Shown: positions 46,966 to 56,450 of the stretch, piece by piece
Layout of the letters: each line of letters starts with the position of its first letter
How positions within the stretch are numbered: position 1 is the stretch's first letter
NCBI RefSeq assembly: GCF_014117325.1
Contig: NZ_CP059732.1
Coordinates: 5,097,001 to 5,161,000 of the forward strand
DNA: 64,000 nt
Reading direction: 5' to 3'
From: Spirosoma foliorum
GTDB lineage: Bacteria > Bacteroidota > Bacteroidia > Cytophagales > Spirosomataceae
The notes under the pieces: generated by a model
Told to the model about the DNA's origin: nothing
The model's input: only the letters and a program-made list of their open reading frames with translations
The model's database searches: none
Program-made: the position numbers and the translations under genes

Positions 46966-47304
46966 TTAGCCGCCTATCAACTGAAACTTACCTGGAGGAA
47001 TAGCTTCCCAAAGGCGGTTCCGCATCTCCTGAATATCATTTAATGCCCGAACGCCCAAAGCCGTCAGGGTAAAAAATCGCTTGCGTCGACCACCCCGCTC
47101 GGCGGTGGCCCCACCCATACTGGACGCCAGATACCCTTTCTCTTCGAGCCGGTACAGCGTAGCATGAACGGCGCTCATGGTTATGGAGCGCCCAGTCTGT
47201 TGCTGAACCTCCTCCCAGATCGTAACGCCATAGGCCTCGTCGGAACAGGCAGCAACAACCAGTAATACAATTTCTTCGAACTCCCCTAGAAAGGCCCGTC
47301 GCAT
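46966..47304 (-). CDS. PadR-family transcriptional regulator, copy 2
   Basis: Winged-helix regulator of 112 residues, paralogous to PadR copy 1 (LGEFEEIVLLVVAACSDEAYGVTIWEEVQQQTGRSITMSAVHATLYRLEEKGYLASSMGG; RGGRRKRFFTLTALGVRAL). It is followed by permease copy 3 and shares the candidate operator pattern upstream (47323-47350). The recognition helix differs (SITMSAVHATLYRL against IVTFGTVHNTLIRL), so cross-talk between the two is possible but not certain. Confidence 0.92.
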   Translation of the reverse strand: MRRAFLGEFEEIVLLVVAACSDEAYGVTIWEEVQQQTGRSITMSAVHATLYRLEEKGYLASSMGGATAERGGRRKRFFTLTALGVRALNDIQEMRNRLWEAIPPGKFQLIGG

Positions 47305-47322
47305 AGCGATAAATGGCTGAGA

Positions 47323-47350
47323 TGATTAGTTGTAATTTTGCAAAACAAAT
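47323..47350 (-). promoter_or_regulatory. Candidate PadR operator, site 2
   Basis: Minus-strand pattern ATTTGT-N5-AAAAT-N3-AACTAATCA, ending 18 bases before the PadR start. Same spacing and same fixed bases as at 44059-44086. The surrounding sequence differs, so the match is not simply a duplicated stretch. Confidence 0.55.
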
Positions 47351-47587
47351 AACCTGCCAACTATAAAAAAGGCCCTCACGAGCTATAAATAAGGGTTCTA
47401 CTCAAAAACATTGTCCGAAACCGTACAGTTTATGTCCGGTAGTGAACAACAAATCGGGTCAGATAGCCCCTATCCTCAGATAAGGCCTAGTTTAGGAACA
47501 ACAGCCCTGTATTTGAGTTATCTCTATAGCCGAAACGGCTCAGCAAGCATCATCACAGTTTAACAGCCAACCCGTGGCCTACTTACG

Positions 47588-48640
47588 ATGACGACATCCA
47601 TGACAAATCTACTGGCGCGTTTCTACCGGAAACTCTTCGCCGATTCAATACCACTACCTATGGCAACTACCAAGAAGAAAACAAAAACAGAACAGGGCTT
47701 CTTTTCCAATGCCTGGACCGTATTACACGATTCGTTCAATGGCTTCATGGACGATCGGTGTTTGAAATTAAGTGCCGCTCTGGCTTATTACACCATTTTT
47801 TCGCTGGCTCCTCTGCTGGTACTGGTCATTTCGCTGACCAGCATCTTTTTTGGACAGGAAGCAATTCAGGGACAGATTTTTGGCCAGATTAATGGTCTGG
47901 TCGGCAATGAAGCGGCCAAGCAAATTCAGGACATGATTAAAAGTGTAGGATTGTCTGGTAAAACCAGTACCGCGCTGGTAATTGGTATTGTTACGTTGGT
48001 GATGGGTGCTACCAGTATCTTCGTCGAAATTCAGGACTCTGTCAATCTGATCTGGCGAGTCAAACCGAAACCCAAAAAAGGTTGGGTCAAGCTTCTCAAA
48101 GATCGACTATTATCGTCTTCGCTAGTCGTTAGTCTGGGTTTTCTGTTACTGGTTTCACTGATCATCAACGGGATTGTGTTAGCCTTGAGCAGTACCCTCA
48201 CCCGTTACTTGCCAGGTCTGGGTGTCTATGTTATCAGTGCCTTCAATTTTCTGATTAGTACGAGTGTCGTTACGGTGTTATTCGGCGTTATTTTTAAGGT
48301 CTTGCCCGATGCCAAAATCGACTGGAAAGACGTGCGGGGTGGAGCCATTTTTACCGCTCTACTCTTCATGCTCGGGCGCTATCTGATTGGGGTATATATC
48401 GAAACCACCAGTACCAGCTCAACTTATGGAGCAGCTGGGTCATTGATCGTTATTCTGACCTGGATTTACTACACGGCGGCTATTCTATATTTCGGTGCTG
48501 AGTTTACGCAAGCCTACGCGAATCATTTTGGCATCAAAATAGAACCCGCCGACTATGCCGTGTATGTGGAACAAACCGAGCGAGAACGCGACGTAGCCAA
48601 AATACCACTTCAGAAAAAAGTAGAGCAAGCGAATAGCTAA
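47588..48640 (+). CDS. YihY/BrkB (virulence factor BrkB-like) membrane protein
   Basis: Inner-membrane protein of 350 residues with six predicted membrane segments. The family signature LSAALAYYTIFSLAPLLVLVI is at about 62-82, and IDWKDVRGGAIFTALLFMLGRYLIGVYI plus the SSTYGAAGSLIVILTWIYYTAAILYFGAEF block are near the end. Relatives are called BrkB or RNase BN by history, but nuclease activity is not supported; a transport or envelope role is more likely. ATG 47588 is kept; ATG 47660 (MATTKKKTK) is an alternative. A strong terminator follows. Confidence 0.9.
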   Translation: MTTSMTNLLARFYRKLFADSIPLPMATTKKKTKTEQGFFSNAWTVLHDSFNGFMDDRCLKLSAALAYYTIFSLAPLLVLVISLTSIFFGQEAIQGQIFGQINGLVGNEAAKQIQDMIKSVGLSGKTSTALVIGIVTLVMGATSIFVEIQDSVNLIWRVKPKPKKGWVKLLKDRLLSSSLVVSLGFLLLVSLIINGIVLALSSTLTRYLPGLGVYVISAFNFLISTSVVTVLFGVIFKVLPDAKIDWKDVRGGAIFTALLFMLGRYLIGVYIETTSTSSTYGAAGSLIVILTWIYYTAAILYFGAEFTQAYANHFGIKIEPADYAVYVEQTERERDVAKIPLQKKVEQANS

Positions 48641-48651
48641 GCAACACATAC

Positions 48652-48713
48652 AAAAGCCTCTTGATAGAGAATGAAAGTCATCGAGTTTCATTCTCTATCA
48701 AGAGGCTTTTTTT
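48652..48713 (+). terminator. Rho-independent terminator
   Basis: Perfect 25-bp arms beginning AAAAGCCTCTTGATAGAG, loop of 9, ending in TTTTTTT, 11 bases after the YihY-like gene. Confidence 0.9.
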
Positions 48714-49025
48714 ACCATTCCCTCAGAAGATCGGTTCGCGACAGGCAACTCCTATTAACTTGTTCAGGATCAACCCAGAAAATCGAACAGGGGATTTGTC
48801 ATACAACGAATTGAAGGTGTCTCAATCGGTAGGTTGATTGTGAAGTCAGGTCAAATTTTACGAATTGACAGGTCGCTTCTTACTGATATTCTTCATGAAA
48901 AAGACCATACTTAAGGTTTATTTCAGCCAATTGGCTACTCTTCCATCTACGAGAACCGAAGTGCGACAAAGTCAGCAGTTTCTGCAAACACGAGCAGTTC
49001 AATAGAATTTTCGTCATCAGAAGGC
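48714..49025. other. Intergenic region between convergent genes, nothing recognised
   Basis: About 310 bases beyond the terminator and before the end of the AhpD-like gene. I see no open frame with family features and no clear repeat. Confidence 0.45.
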
Positions 49026-49370
49026 TTAGGGAGTTTGCTGAGTCGCTTCCTCAAACATCCGCATCGCCATCAGCCCATTGCCCACCGCACCGCCTGCTCG
49101 TAGCGCAGCAGCAATGAATACGGTTTCGGCAATTTCTTCGCGCGTGGCCCCCGCCTGAACCGCATTGGTAATGTGGGCTTCAATGCAATAGGCACATTGC
49201 GTGGTCAGGGCAACCGCTACCGACATCAATTCCCGATATTTAACAGGAATAGCTCCGTCTTTTCGTTCAGCCGTATACTTGAGATTCAGGAAAGCCGCAG
49301 CCTCTTTTTTAGCTGAATTAATGAGCGTTTCGGTGTACGCACGGTCTTTGGGAGATTGATAGTCGGCCAT
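49026..49370 (-). CDS. Carboxymuconolactone decarboxylase/AhpD-like protein
   Basis: Small helical cytoplasmic protein of 114 residues with the AhpD-type redox motif QCAYCIEAHI (Cys59, Cys62, His66) preceded by KYRELMS (Glu47) and followed by GATREEIAETVFIAAALRAGG. The CxxCxxxH set points to thiol peroxidase or disulfide-reductase activity rather than decarboxylation. It stands alone; its promoter should lie in the divergent gap to the symporter gene. Confidence 0.88.
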   Translation of the reverse strand: MADYQSPKDRAYTETLINSAKKEAAAFLNLKYTAERKDGAIPVKYRELMSVAVALTTQCAYCIEAHITNAVQAGATREEIAETVFIAAALRAGGAVGNGLMAMRMFEEATQQTP

Positions 49371-49616
49371 AGGAATCGATGAATAGGTTCAACAGCTAAA
49401 GTGCAGCCCGACCAAATACTAATGAAGCGCTTTGCACCCCCATTCGTTTCGAGAGATACCTACGCAGGCAATCTCTATACATCTGTCGGCTTTGTAGGCA
49501 AAAAATAATATTGGATTAGCTAATCTTTAAATGATTTTAGCCTACACTAAGCCTATTTGAAGAAATAATTGCTTTTTTACAGGCTGATTTCAAAACCTAT
49601 TTTTCGTACTGCTACA

Positions 49617-51314
49617 ATGAACCAACTTGCCTTAACCGATTACATTATTTTCTTCCTCTACTTTATCGGTGTTTCTTCGTACGGTTACTGGATTTACCGC
49701 CGAAATCAAAAAACCAAACAAGACACTAAAGATTTCTTTCTGGCCGAGGGATCACTGACCTGGTGGGCCATCGGGGCATCCCTAATTGCCTCTAACATCT
49801 CCGCCGAGCAGTTCATTGGTATGTCGGGCGATGGTTACCGCTTCGGGGTCGCTATTGCGGTATATGAATGGCTGGCGGCAATCTCACTAATCATTGTAGC
49901 GGTGTGGTTCATTCCCATTTATCTGAAGAACCACATTTACACGATGCCGCAGTTTCTGAGTACGCGCTACAACGAAACGGTAAGCCTGATTATGGCCGTT
50001 TTCTGGCTATTCTTATACGTATTTGTCAACCTGACCTCCATTTTATTCCTTGGTGCGCTGGCCATTAGCAGCCTGGTAGGGGGCGACAGTTTTCATACCA
50101 TCATTATCTGCCTGAGTCTGTTCGCGATTTTCATCACTCTGGGAGGCATGAATGTCATTGGGTATACAGATGTTATTCAGGTTCTGGTGCTTATTATTGG
50201 TGGTCTGGTTACTACTTACCTGGCCCTGCAACAGGTTAGCCTGACTTTAGGGCTGGATGGTGGCGTTTTTTCGGGATTAAGTGCCATGATCAAAGATGCC
50301 GACGACCATTTCCACATGATTTTCGAAAAACCAGGTATTAGTGCATCCCAACCCGAAATCAAACGTTACCTAACGTTGCCGGGCATCGTTATGTATCTTG
50401 GTGGCATGTGGGTAGTTAATCTCAACTACTGGGGTTGTAATCAGTACATTACCCAGCGTGCTCTCGGGGCCGACCTCAAAACGGCCCGTACTGGTATTCT
50501 CTTCGCAGCCCTTCTCAAGATTTTCATGCCGATCATTGTGATGCTCCCAGGCATTGCTGCTTATGTGATTCACAAAAATGGCGGACTTCAGGGCGAAATG
50601 CTCCGAAACGGAGTTGTATCGGGCGATAATGCTTACTCAGCAGTACTGACGTTCCTACCAACCGGTCTGAAAGGCTTGTCGGTAGCCGCCCTGACGGCCG
50701 CTATTGTGGCTTCGTTGGCGGGCAAGGCCAACTCGATTTCGACCATTTTCACACTCGATATTTACCAGAAATACATCAACAAAAACGCAAGTGAATCCCG
50801 TTCGCTCTGGATTGGACGGGCCACAATTCTGGTAGCGGTAGCGCTATCCATTGCGCTGGCCTGGGAGGATGCGCTGGGTATTGGTGGCGAAGGTGGCTTT
50901 ACATTCATTCAAAAATATACCGGCTACATCAGTCCCGGCATTTTCGCAGTATTTCTGCTGGGTTTCTTCTGGAAACGTACCACTGGTATCGCGGCTATTG
51001 CTGGTATTTTGGGTGGCTTTGGTTTTGCGGTTCTGTTCAACAACTTCGCTCCTAGACTGTTTGGCCCTGAAACGATCATGTACTCAGCATTCCTGAACAG
51101 CGAGGGCGTGTACGAGATCCCGTTCCTGGTTGCTATGGGCTGGGCGTTCTTTTTGACCGTCGCTCTGATGATACTTATTAGTCTGGCCGGACCAAAAATA
51201 AACCCCAAAGGACTGGTCATCGATTCGTCCATGTTTAAACTGGCACCGGTCAATCTGGCAATGGTTGTTATTATTGTGATGCTGGTTTCAATGCTTTACA
51301 TCCGATTCTGGTAA
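49617..51314 (+). CDS. Sodium:solute symporter (SSS family, SGLT-like)
   Basis: Inner-membrane transporter of 565 residues from ATG 49617 (MNQLALTDYIIFFLYFIGVSSYG; a longer frame to 49569 would put a non-hydrophobic lead before the first helix). About 14 membrane segments are expected. Family features: DFFLAEGSLTWWAIGASLIASNISAEQFIGMSGDGYRFG near the start, and LSVAALTAAIVASLAGKANSISTIFTLDIYQKYI with the sodium-site Ser/Thr pattern. This is the sugar-symporter type (vSGLT-like), so a hexose or related sugar is the likely cargo. The MFS gene 115 bases downstream is on the same strand. Confidence 0.92.
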   Translation: MNQLALTDYIIFFLYFIGVSSYGYWIYRRNQKTKQDTKDFFLAEGSLTWWAIGASLIASNISAEQFIGMSGDGYRFGVAIAVYEWLAAISLIIVAVWFIPIYLKNHIYTMPQFLSTRYNETVSLIMAVFWLFLYVFVNLTSILFLGALAISSLVGGDSFHTIIICLSLFAIFITLGGMNVIGYTDVIQVLVLIIGGLVTTYLALQQVSLTLGLDGGVFSGLSAMIKDADDHFHMIFEKPGISASQPEIKRYLTLPGIVMYLGGMWVVNLNYWGCNQYITQRALGADLKTARTGILFAALLKIFMPIIVMLPGIAAYVIHKNGGLQGEMLRNGVVSGDNAYSAVLTFLPTGLKGLSVAALTAAIVASLAGKANSISTIFTLDIYQKYINKNASESRSLWIGRATILVAVALSIALAWEDALGIGGEGGFTFIQKYTGYISPGIFAVFLLGFFWKRTTGIAAIAGILGGFGFAVLFNNFAPRLFGPETIMYSAFLNSEGVYEIPFLVAMGWAFFLTVALMILISLAGPKINPKGLVIDSSMFKLAPVNLAMVVIIVMLVSMLYIRFW

Positions 51315-51374
51315 TATTCAGCACTACAAAGTCTACGCAGTTACGGCACAAAGGATACCGAGAAGTCACTTAAA

Positions 51375-51412
51375 ATCTCTGTGTTCTTTGTGCCTCTGTG
51401 TTTAATAAATTT
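51375..51412. repeat. CTCTGTGTTCTTTGTGCCTCTGTGTT intergenic repeat
   Basis: Low-complexity TCTGTG/CTTTGTG motif with a weaker partner upstream (TACGCAGTTACGGCACAAAGG at about 51334). This is a family often found between Bacteroidota genes. It lies between the symporter and MFS genes. Confidence 0.6.
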
Positions 51413-51429
51413 GCTTTTTTCACAAGCGC

Positions 51430-52662
51430 ATGACAAGCCCCTCCTCTCCTACCTCACTACGTCCGTTGTTTGCCTTACCTGTTATCGTAGCTGCACTCGG
51501 CTATTTTGTGGATGTCTATGACCTGTTGCTGTTCAATATCGTTCGGGTCCCCAGTTTGAAAGATCTTGGTTTATCCGAAGCCGACATCTCGCTGACAGGT
51601 GGTAAGATTATCAATTATCAGCAAACGGGTCTGCTGGCTGGTGGTATCTTATGGGGTATTCTGGGCGATAAACGAGGGCGATTATCAGTTCTTTTTGGGA
51701 GCATCATTACCTACTCGCTGGCGAACATTTTCTGTGGTTTTGTACACGATCCGCAAGTCTATGCCTGGCTTCGGTTTGTAGCAGGTCTGGGTTTGGCGGG
51801 TGAGTTGGGGGCCGGAATCACATTGGTTAGCGAGATTTTACCCCCACGTCTGCGTGGGTACGGCTCGTCGTTGGTAGCCGGTGTCGGACTGTTAGGTGCC
51901 GTAGTTGCTTATTTCACGGTTAGTCTGTTCGACTGGCGAACAACGTACTTTGTTGGCGGTGGGTTAGGCTTAGGCTTACTACTCCTTCGGGTAAGTATCC
52001 TCGAATCGGGCATGTTCAAACGCGCTCAGCAGACGGGCGTATCGAGAGGAAATTTCTGGGCTTTATTTCGAGGTAAAAATCAGATTTTACGCTATTTCCG
52101 CTGTATGGGTATCGCTCTGCCAACCTATCTGGTCATCGGCATTCTAACTACTTTCGGGAATGAGTTCGGGAAAGCGTTAGGTATTGAGGAAGCCATCCAG
52201 CCGGGCCGCTGCGTGATGTTTACCTATATCGGCATGGCTGTTGGCGACTTGTTCAGTGGGCCGTTAAGTCAGTGGCTTCAGTCGCGCAAGAAAGCCATCG
52301 GACTCATGATGGGCATGGCGTTCGTGTTTATGTTGGTCTATTTATTTGGTGGCATTAGCTCAACGAATGTGTTTTATGCCACTTGTGTAGCTATGGGATT
52401 CAGCATTGGCTATATCGCTATGTTCCTGACCATCACGGCCGAGAGTTTTGGCACCAACCTCCGCGCCACCGCCACAACGTCTGTAGCCAATAACGTTCGG
52501 GCGACAACGCTACTCACCATTCCTGCTTTTCAGGCCATGAAACCTTCGCTGGGGGTGATTCAGTCAGCAGCCATTGTCGCCATTGTTTGCTTTGGGTTTG
52601 GCATATGGTCGTTGCTTACGATGGAAGAAACCTATGGGAAGGAGCTGGATTATAGTGAGTAA
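51430..52662 (+). CDS. MFS transporter (metabolite:proton symporter type)
   Basis: Inner-membrane carrier of 410 residues, twelve membrane segments. MFS motif A appears as GILGDKRGRLSVLFGS at about 75-90, and LRFVAGLGLAGELGAGITLVSEILPPRLRGYGSSLVAGVG is the helix 4-5 signature. A mid-loop and the second half (GDLFSGPLSQWLQSRKKAIGLM) follow. The build resembles metabolite:H+ symporters; the cargo is unknown. It lies 115 bases after the sodium symporter, possibly co-transcribed, and 61 bases before an SGNH hydrolase. Confidence 0.9.
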   Translation: MTSPSSPTSLRPLFALPVIVAALGYFVDVYDLLLFNIVRVPSLKDLGLSEADISLTGGKIINYQQTGLLAGGILWGILGDKRGRLSVLFGSIITYSLANIFCGFVHDPQVYAWLRFVAGLGLAGELGAGITLVSEILPPRLRGYGSSLVAGVGLLGAVVAYFTVSLFDWRTTYFVGGGLGLGLLLLRVSILESGMFKRAQQTGVSRGNFWALFRGKNQILRYFRCMGIALPTYLVIGILTTFGNEFGKALGIEEAIQPGRCVMFTYIGMAVGDLFSGPLSQWLQSRKKAIGLMMGMAFVFMLVYLFGGISSTNVFYATCVAMGFSIGYIAMFLTITAESFGTNLRATATTSVANNVRATTLLTIPAFQAMKPSLGVIQSAAIVAIVCFGFGIWSLLTMEETYGKELDYSE

Positions 52663-52723
52663 GTTGGGGATTTTGCATGAATTGGCATAAAGGCACCTAT
52701 ACAACAACATTTTAACGCTTACA

Positions 52724-53551
52724 ATGAAACTCTGGTGGATGTTCTTTTTGCTTTGTCAGACTTTTGATGCGTATAGCCAGAAAGCAATGAAGAAAAATAT
52801 ACTCTTCATTGGCAACAGTTTGACTTACTACGCTGGTATGCCTGATTATTTGAAAGCGATGCTATTAGCGACTAATCAACCAATCGAGGTGGCAGTAAGC
52901 GCTTATCCGGGTATGTCTCTAGAGGATCATCTTCGAGATATAATTGAATCCAGAACCCAGGATGGTATCAATACACGCCCGAAAAGGCCCGGCGAACAGA
53001 CACTAACGGAAACCCTACTACTCAGTAAACAGTGGGATGTAATTATTCTTCAGGAAGCACCCGTTCGTATCCTTATCCCTGAAGTAAGAAAGTATTCCAC
53101 TCAAGAGAGTATTCGACAAATCAAGCAACGTGTCACCAACTCACATTGTCAATTTATTCTCTTCCAAACTTGGGCACCTAGCCGTACCTTCCCAACTCAG
53201 TTCTGTTATCCAGCTCTTATGCTCAATCGAGCGACTGATAAGGAAAGTTATTGCTCGGTTCGAGTAAACAACTTAGACGAAGCGTACAACTTGTTGAAAA
53301 TAGGGTATGACTCTGTTCGTATTAGCACTCAGATAAGCTTGGTCGATATTGATCGTATCTACTATAAGGCTCTAAAAGAACAACCTTCTCTTAAGTTATT
53401 TGATCAGGACAGTCACCCTACTAAGCTAGGCGCTTATCTGAATGCTTATCTATTCTATAAATTTCTGGTTGATCGACATTTATCGTCCTTAGCTTATTAC
53501 GGCGACTTAGGAAAAGAAGAAGCTATATTATTACAAAGGCTGTCCGACTAA
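52724..53551 (+). CDS. SGNH-type hydrolase
   Basis: 275 residues with a signal-like N-terminus (MKLWWMFFLLCQTFDAYSQ). SGNH blocks: ILFIGNSLTYYAGMP (Ser32) and FDQDSHPTKLGAYLNAY (Asp229, His231), giving a complete Ser/Asp/His set. Members are esterases or lipases; this subgroup is exported and of unknown substrate. The gene is more AT-rich than its neighbours and its codon choice looks different, which may mean a recent arrival. It lies 61 bases after the MFS gene. Confidence 0.82.
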   Translation: MKLWWMFFLLCQTFDAYSQKAMKKNILFIGNSLTYYAGMPDYLKAMLLATNQPIEVAVSAYPGMSLEDHLRDIIESRTQDGINTRPKRPGEQTLTETLLLSKQWDVIILQEAPVRILIPEVRKYSTQESIRQIKQRVTNSHCQFILFQTWAPSRTFPTQFCYPALMLNRATDKESYCSVRVNNLDEAYNLLKIGYDSVRISTQISLVDIDRIYYKALKEQPSLKLFDQDSHPTKLGAYLNAYLFYKFLVDRHLSSLAYYGDLGKEEAILLQRLSD

Positions 53552-54101
53552 CTCATATCAATTGTACTAATACTTGATCGCCCGTTTTCTGTAAAATTTG
53601 AGGAAATAATTTATTTCCATTAACATGCGGATTTTTGCCACTTCTTCGAAAATTCTAAACATAAGTTCGGAATTAGAAACGGCCCGTTAGGGCCTGCACA
53701 GCGTAGCGTCGGTAGAAAATTCAGCTTCAAAGGCAAAAATGTGCCGTCAGGTACATAACTATTTTGTACCTGACGGCACACGTTGTCCACATGGGGACTT
53801 TTGCTACCGACGCTGCGCTGTGAAGGCCCTAATGGGCCAAAACAAATGAAATCTAATCCCACATTCACGCTACTTTACGAACAGTTGATTCCCAATAGAA
53901 TAATTTTACCCACCTCTATTACTATTTTATCTAGTTTTAATCGCGCTGAACCACATGCAATCCGCTGTTGTTCAGGAAACAAGTCAGATAACTTTTTGTA
54001 AAGGTTTCTGACCCTTCGTCTACATCCTAGATGATACAAGGTTACAGGGTCGCCTGCAAACGCCAATAATAAGTTGGTGTACAAGCCGTCCGCAAGATTA
54101 A
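53552..54101. other. Intergenic region with a large nested palindromic element
   Basis: No gene. The element at 53671-53870 fills the middle. Two open frames crossing it (53620-53868 minus and 53783-54001 plus) merely translate the palindrome. The right 200 bases lead to the GAF gene. Confidence 0.65.
53671..53870. repeat. Nested palindromic intergenic element, copy B
   Basis: Outer stem: GGCCCGTTAGGGCC plus GCACAGCGTAGCGTCGGTAG (to 53715) pairs with CTACCGACGCTGCGCTGT plus GGCCCTAATGGGCC (53804-53838). Inner stem: GTGCCGTCAGGTACA (53741-53755) pairs with TGTACCTGACGGCAC (53765-53779). The flanks carry AATTAGAAAC and ATCTAATCCC. Copy A is at 14081-14255. This is a structured, about 170-200-base mobile-like repeat. 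Confidence 0.72.
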
Positions 54102-56450
54102 ATGAATATGGAAACAGCATTTACTTTCCCGAAAATAGACGATTTACCTCTTCAATTTCAGTTATCGTTTCGTCCGTTTGTTGCCTTCTTAAAAGCGCAG
54201 CAACAACAATGTACGTCGTCCGACGGTCTCTACGAATTATATACGTACCTCATTAACCAGTTTAGTGCCGCCGTTGCGCTTCAGGATGCCCATGAGGGTC
54301 AACTTGACCAGACACATCTGAAAGAACTTTTTCAGTTGGCAACTATAGCGGTATTGCCCTTAGACCACGCAAGACAAAAAATTGCCTATTCGTTTGGCCT
54401 ACCGGTTCCGTTAACGATTTACCACTACTCAAACGCATTTGAGCAGTTGATGGATCAATCACCGGATTTCCTACTCACACTGCCGAATCAAATTCGAGTT
54501 CAGGAGCGGCAACGATTTGTTTATCAGATCGTTCTAAACAAATGTTATGGTCTTCAGATCAGTAAAGACAATGGCCCCTCTTTTCGTTTTCAGAATAAGC
54601 GGGACGGCCTGGTGAAATATTATCAGCTCGACATCAACCAGTCGTTTATGGAACCCCATTTCGACCGGGAGCTACCGCCCTTACAGCAAGCCTGGGTCGA
54701 TTTTGTTCAACATGCCACACCACTGCCTGCCGATGTACCCCCTCTACCGTTAGATGAATTCAGATTCGAAGGCTTTTCGTTTTTCATGATGGAAGACGTA
54801 ACAGAGAGCGAAACGATTCAGCAGTTGCAGGATGTGTTCGCCCACTTACATTCCGACACTGAACCCATTATTTATCAGCGTTTTGAATCGGCGTTACGCA
54901 ATCTGTGCGGTCAGCCAGACTTACAGATTGGCCTTGTTTCGCTGCCGCAGGTAAATGGTAAGTTTGTGTATCACCCCGATGCCAAAACCCGGAGTGTATT
55001 TCTGCGGAACACCGATATGCATCTGGACGGTGTTGAGGACCCTAGGGCACAGCAAATGATCACGCAGTTGTTTAGCAATCCTGTTCCGCACATTTTCTCT
55101 AATTTGAACGGACTGCCTGAAGTAAAACGGCAAGTCTTTCATAAACAGGGAATTCGGAGCTTTATGATGTACCCGATTTCGGTAGCCAATGAAGTGCTAG
55201 GGCTACTGGAAATGGGAAGTCCGCATGAAAATGGCTTAAATGAAACCGTGCTGGCCCGAGTTGAACAGATTATTCCACTCATTCAGGAATTTCTGCGGTA
55301 TCAGCTCAATCAGTTCAATAACAACCTGGAAAAACTTATTCGGCAGAAATTTACCTCTTTGCAACCTTCCGTAGAATGGAAGTTTTACGAAGCCGCCTGG
55401 CGCCAACTGAGCCGGGGTCAAAATGAATCGGCTGGTACAGAAACCATCCCCGTTCGCTTTCCGCAGGTATATCCACTCTATGGGGCTGTCGATATTCGAA
55501 ACTCGTCCGTTGAGCGCCACAAGGCCGTTCATCAGGATTTAGCCAATCAGTTAGCGGCTATTGACGAAATCTTTTCCGATGCCAATTTTCCGTCGAGTTG
55601 GGACAGACCCGAACAACTGCGGGAAGAGAGCTACCAATGCCAACACAAACTGATAGCGGGACTTTCGCCGGAGGATGAGCCAGAAATGGCGCTGTTTCTG
55701 GATCAGGAAGTGAACCCTTATTTTCGGTCACTATCATCCCGTCATCCATCGCTGGAAGTGCTTATCCAACGTTATTTTGCTCAGGTCGACCCGGCAACGG
55801 GTTTATTCAATCAGGCGCTAAAACGCTATGAGCGAAGCATGGATTGGCTCAACGTGACGGTGAACGAGTACATTGATGCAGAAGAGAAAAAGTTGCAAAC
55901 GGTTTTTCCGCATTATTTTGAACGATATCGCACCGACGGAACTGAGTATACCATCTTTGTCGGGCAATCGATTGCGCCTGGGTTTGAATTTACGCAAGCG
56001 GTAAATCGGCGGTTGTTCCATTGGCAGTTGACATCCATGCTGGAAATGGCTCACCTAACTCATCGGTTACTGCCTAATTTACCACTACCCTTGCAAACAA
56101 CTCAGCTTATTTTGGCGCATAGTCAGCCCGTTGACATTAGTTTCCGGCACGATGAGCGTCGGTTCGATGTAGAAGGCTCCTACAGTATTCGGTACGAAGT
56201 GCTGAAAAAACGGATCGACAAGGCACTTATCGAAGGCACGCAAGAACGATTGACCCAGCCCGACACCATTGCGTTGGTCTATAGTCATTCTTCTGAAATA
56301 GCTGGTTATCTGCCTTTTATTACCCAAATGCAGGAAAGTGGGCAATTGAAATCTAACGTGGAATATCTTGATCTGGAGCCGATGCAGGGCGTTGTTCATC
56401 TCAAGGCATTACGCATTCACATAAACTATACTGACTCAACGCAGGCATGA
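54102..56450 (+). CDS. GAF-domain protein of unknown function
   Basis: Cytoplasmic protein of 782 residues without membrane segments or signal. A GAF-like domain lies at about 255-400 (FESALRNLCGQPDLQIGLVSLPQ..GIRSFMMYPISVANEVLGLLEMGSP). The C-terminal half has a recognisable but unnamed block (YPLYGAVDIRNSSVERHKAVHQDLANQL) and long helices. No kinase, cyclase or DNA-binding module is present, so it would sense a ligand and act on a partner. Its stop overlaps the next gene's start by 4 bases (56447-56450), tying it to the metallophosphoesterase/Omp85 fusion. ATG 54108 is an alternative start. Similar proteins occur in Cytophagales, function unknown. Confidence 0.75.
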   Translation: MNMETAFTFPKIDDLPLQFQLSFRPFVAFLKAQQQQCTSSDGLYELYTYLINQFSAAVALQDAHEGQLDQTHLKELFQLATIAVLPLDHARQKIAYSFGLPVPLTIYHYSNAFEQLMDQSPDFLLTLPNQIRVQERQRFVYQIVLNKCYGLQISKDNGPSFRFQNKRDGLVKYYQLDINQSFMEPHFDRELPPLQQAWVDFVQHATPLPADVPPLPLDEFRFEGFSFFMMEDVTESETIQQLQDVFAHLHSDTEPIIYQRFESALRNLCGQPDLQIGLVSLPQVNGKFVYHPDAKTRSVFLRNTDMHLDGVEDPRAQQMITQLFSNPVPHIFSNLNGLPEVKRQVFHKQGIRSFMMYPISVANEVLGLLEMGSPHENGLNETVLARVEQIIPLIQEFLRYQLNQFNNNLEKLIRQKFTSLQPSVEWKFYEAAWRQLSRGQNESAGTETIPVRFPQVYPLYGAVDIRNSSVERHKAVHQDLANQLAAIDEIFSDANFPSSWDRPEQLREESYQCQHKLIAGLSPEDEPEMALFLDQEVNPYFRSLSSRHPSLEVLIQRYFAQVDPATGLFNQALKRYERSMDWLNVTVNEYIDAEEKKLQTVFPHYFERYRTDGTEYTIFVGQSIAPGFEFTQAVNRRLFHWQLTSMLEMAHLTHRLLPNLPLPLQTTQLILAHSQPVDISFRHDERRFDVEGSYSIRYEVLKKRIDKALIEGTQERLTQPDTIALVYSHSSEIAGYLPFITQMQESGQLKSNVEYLDLEPMQGVVHLKALRIHINYTDSTQA

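Noticed and set aside
53620..54001. Two overlapping opposite-strand frames of about 80 codons
   Set aside because: They translate the two arms of the nested palindrome; similarity between them comes from the inverted repeat.
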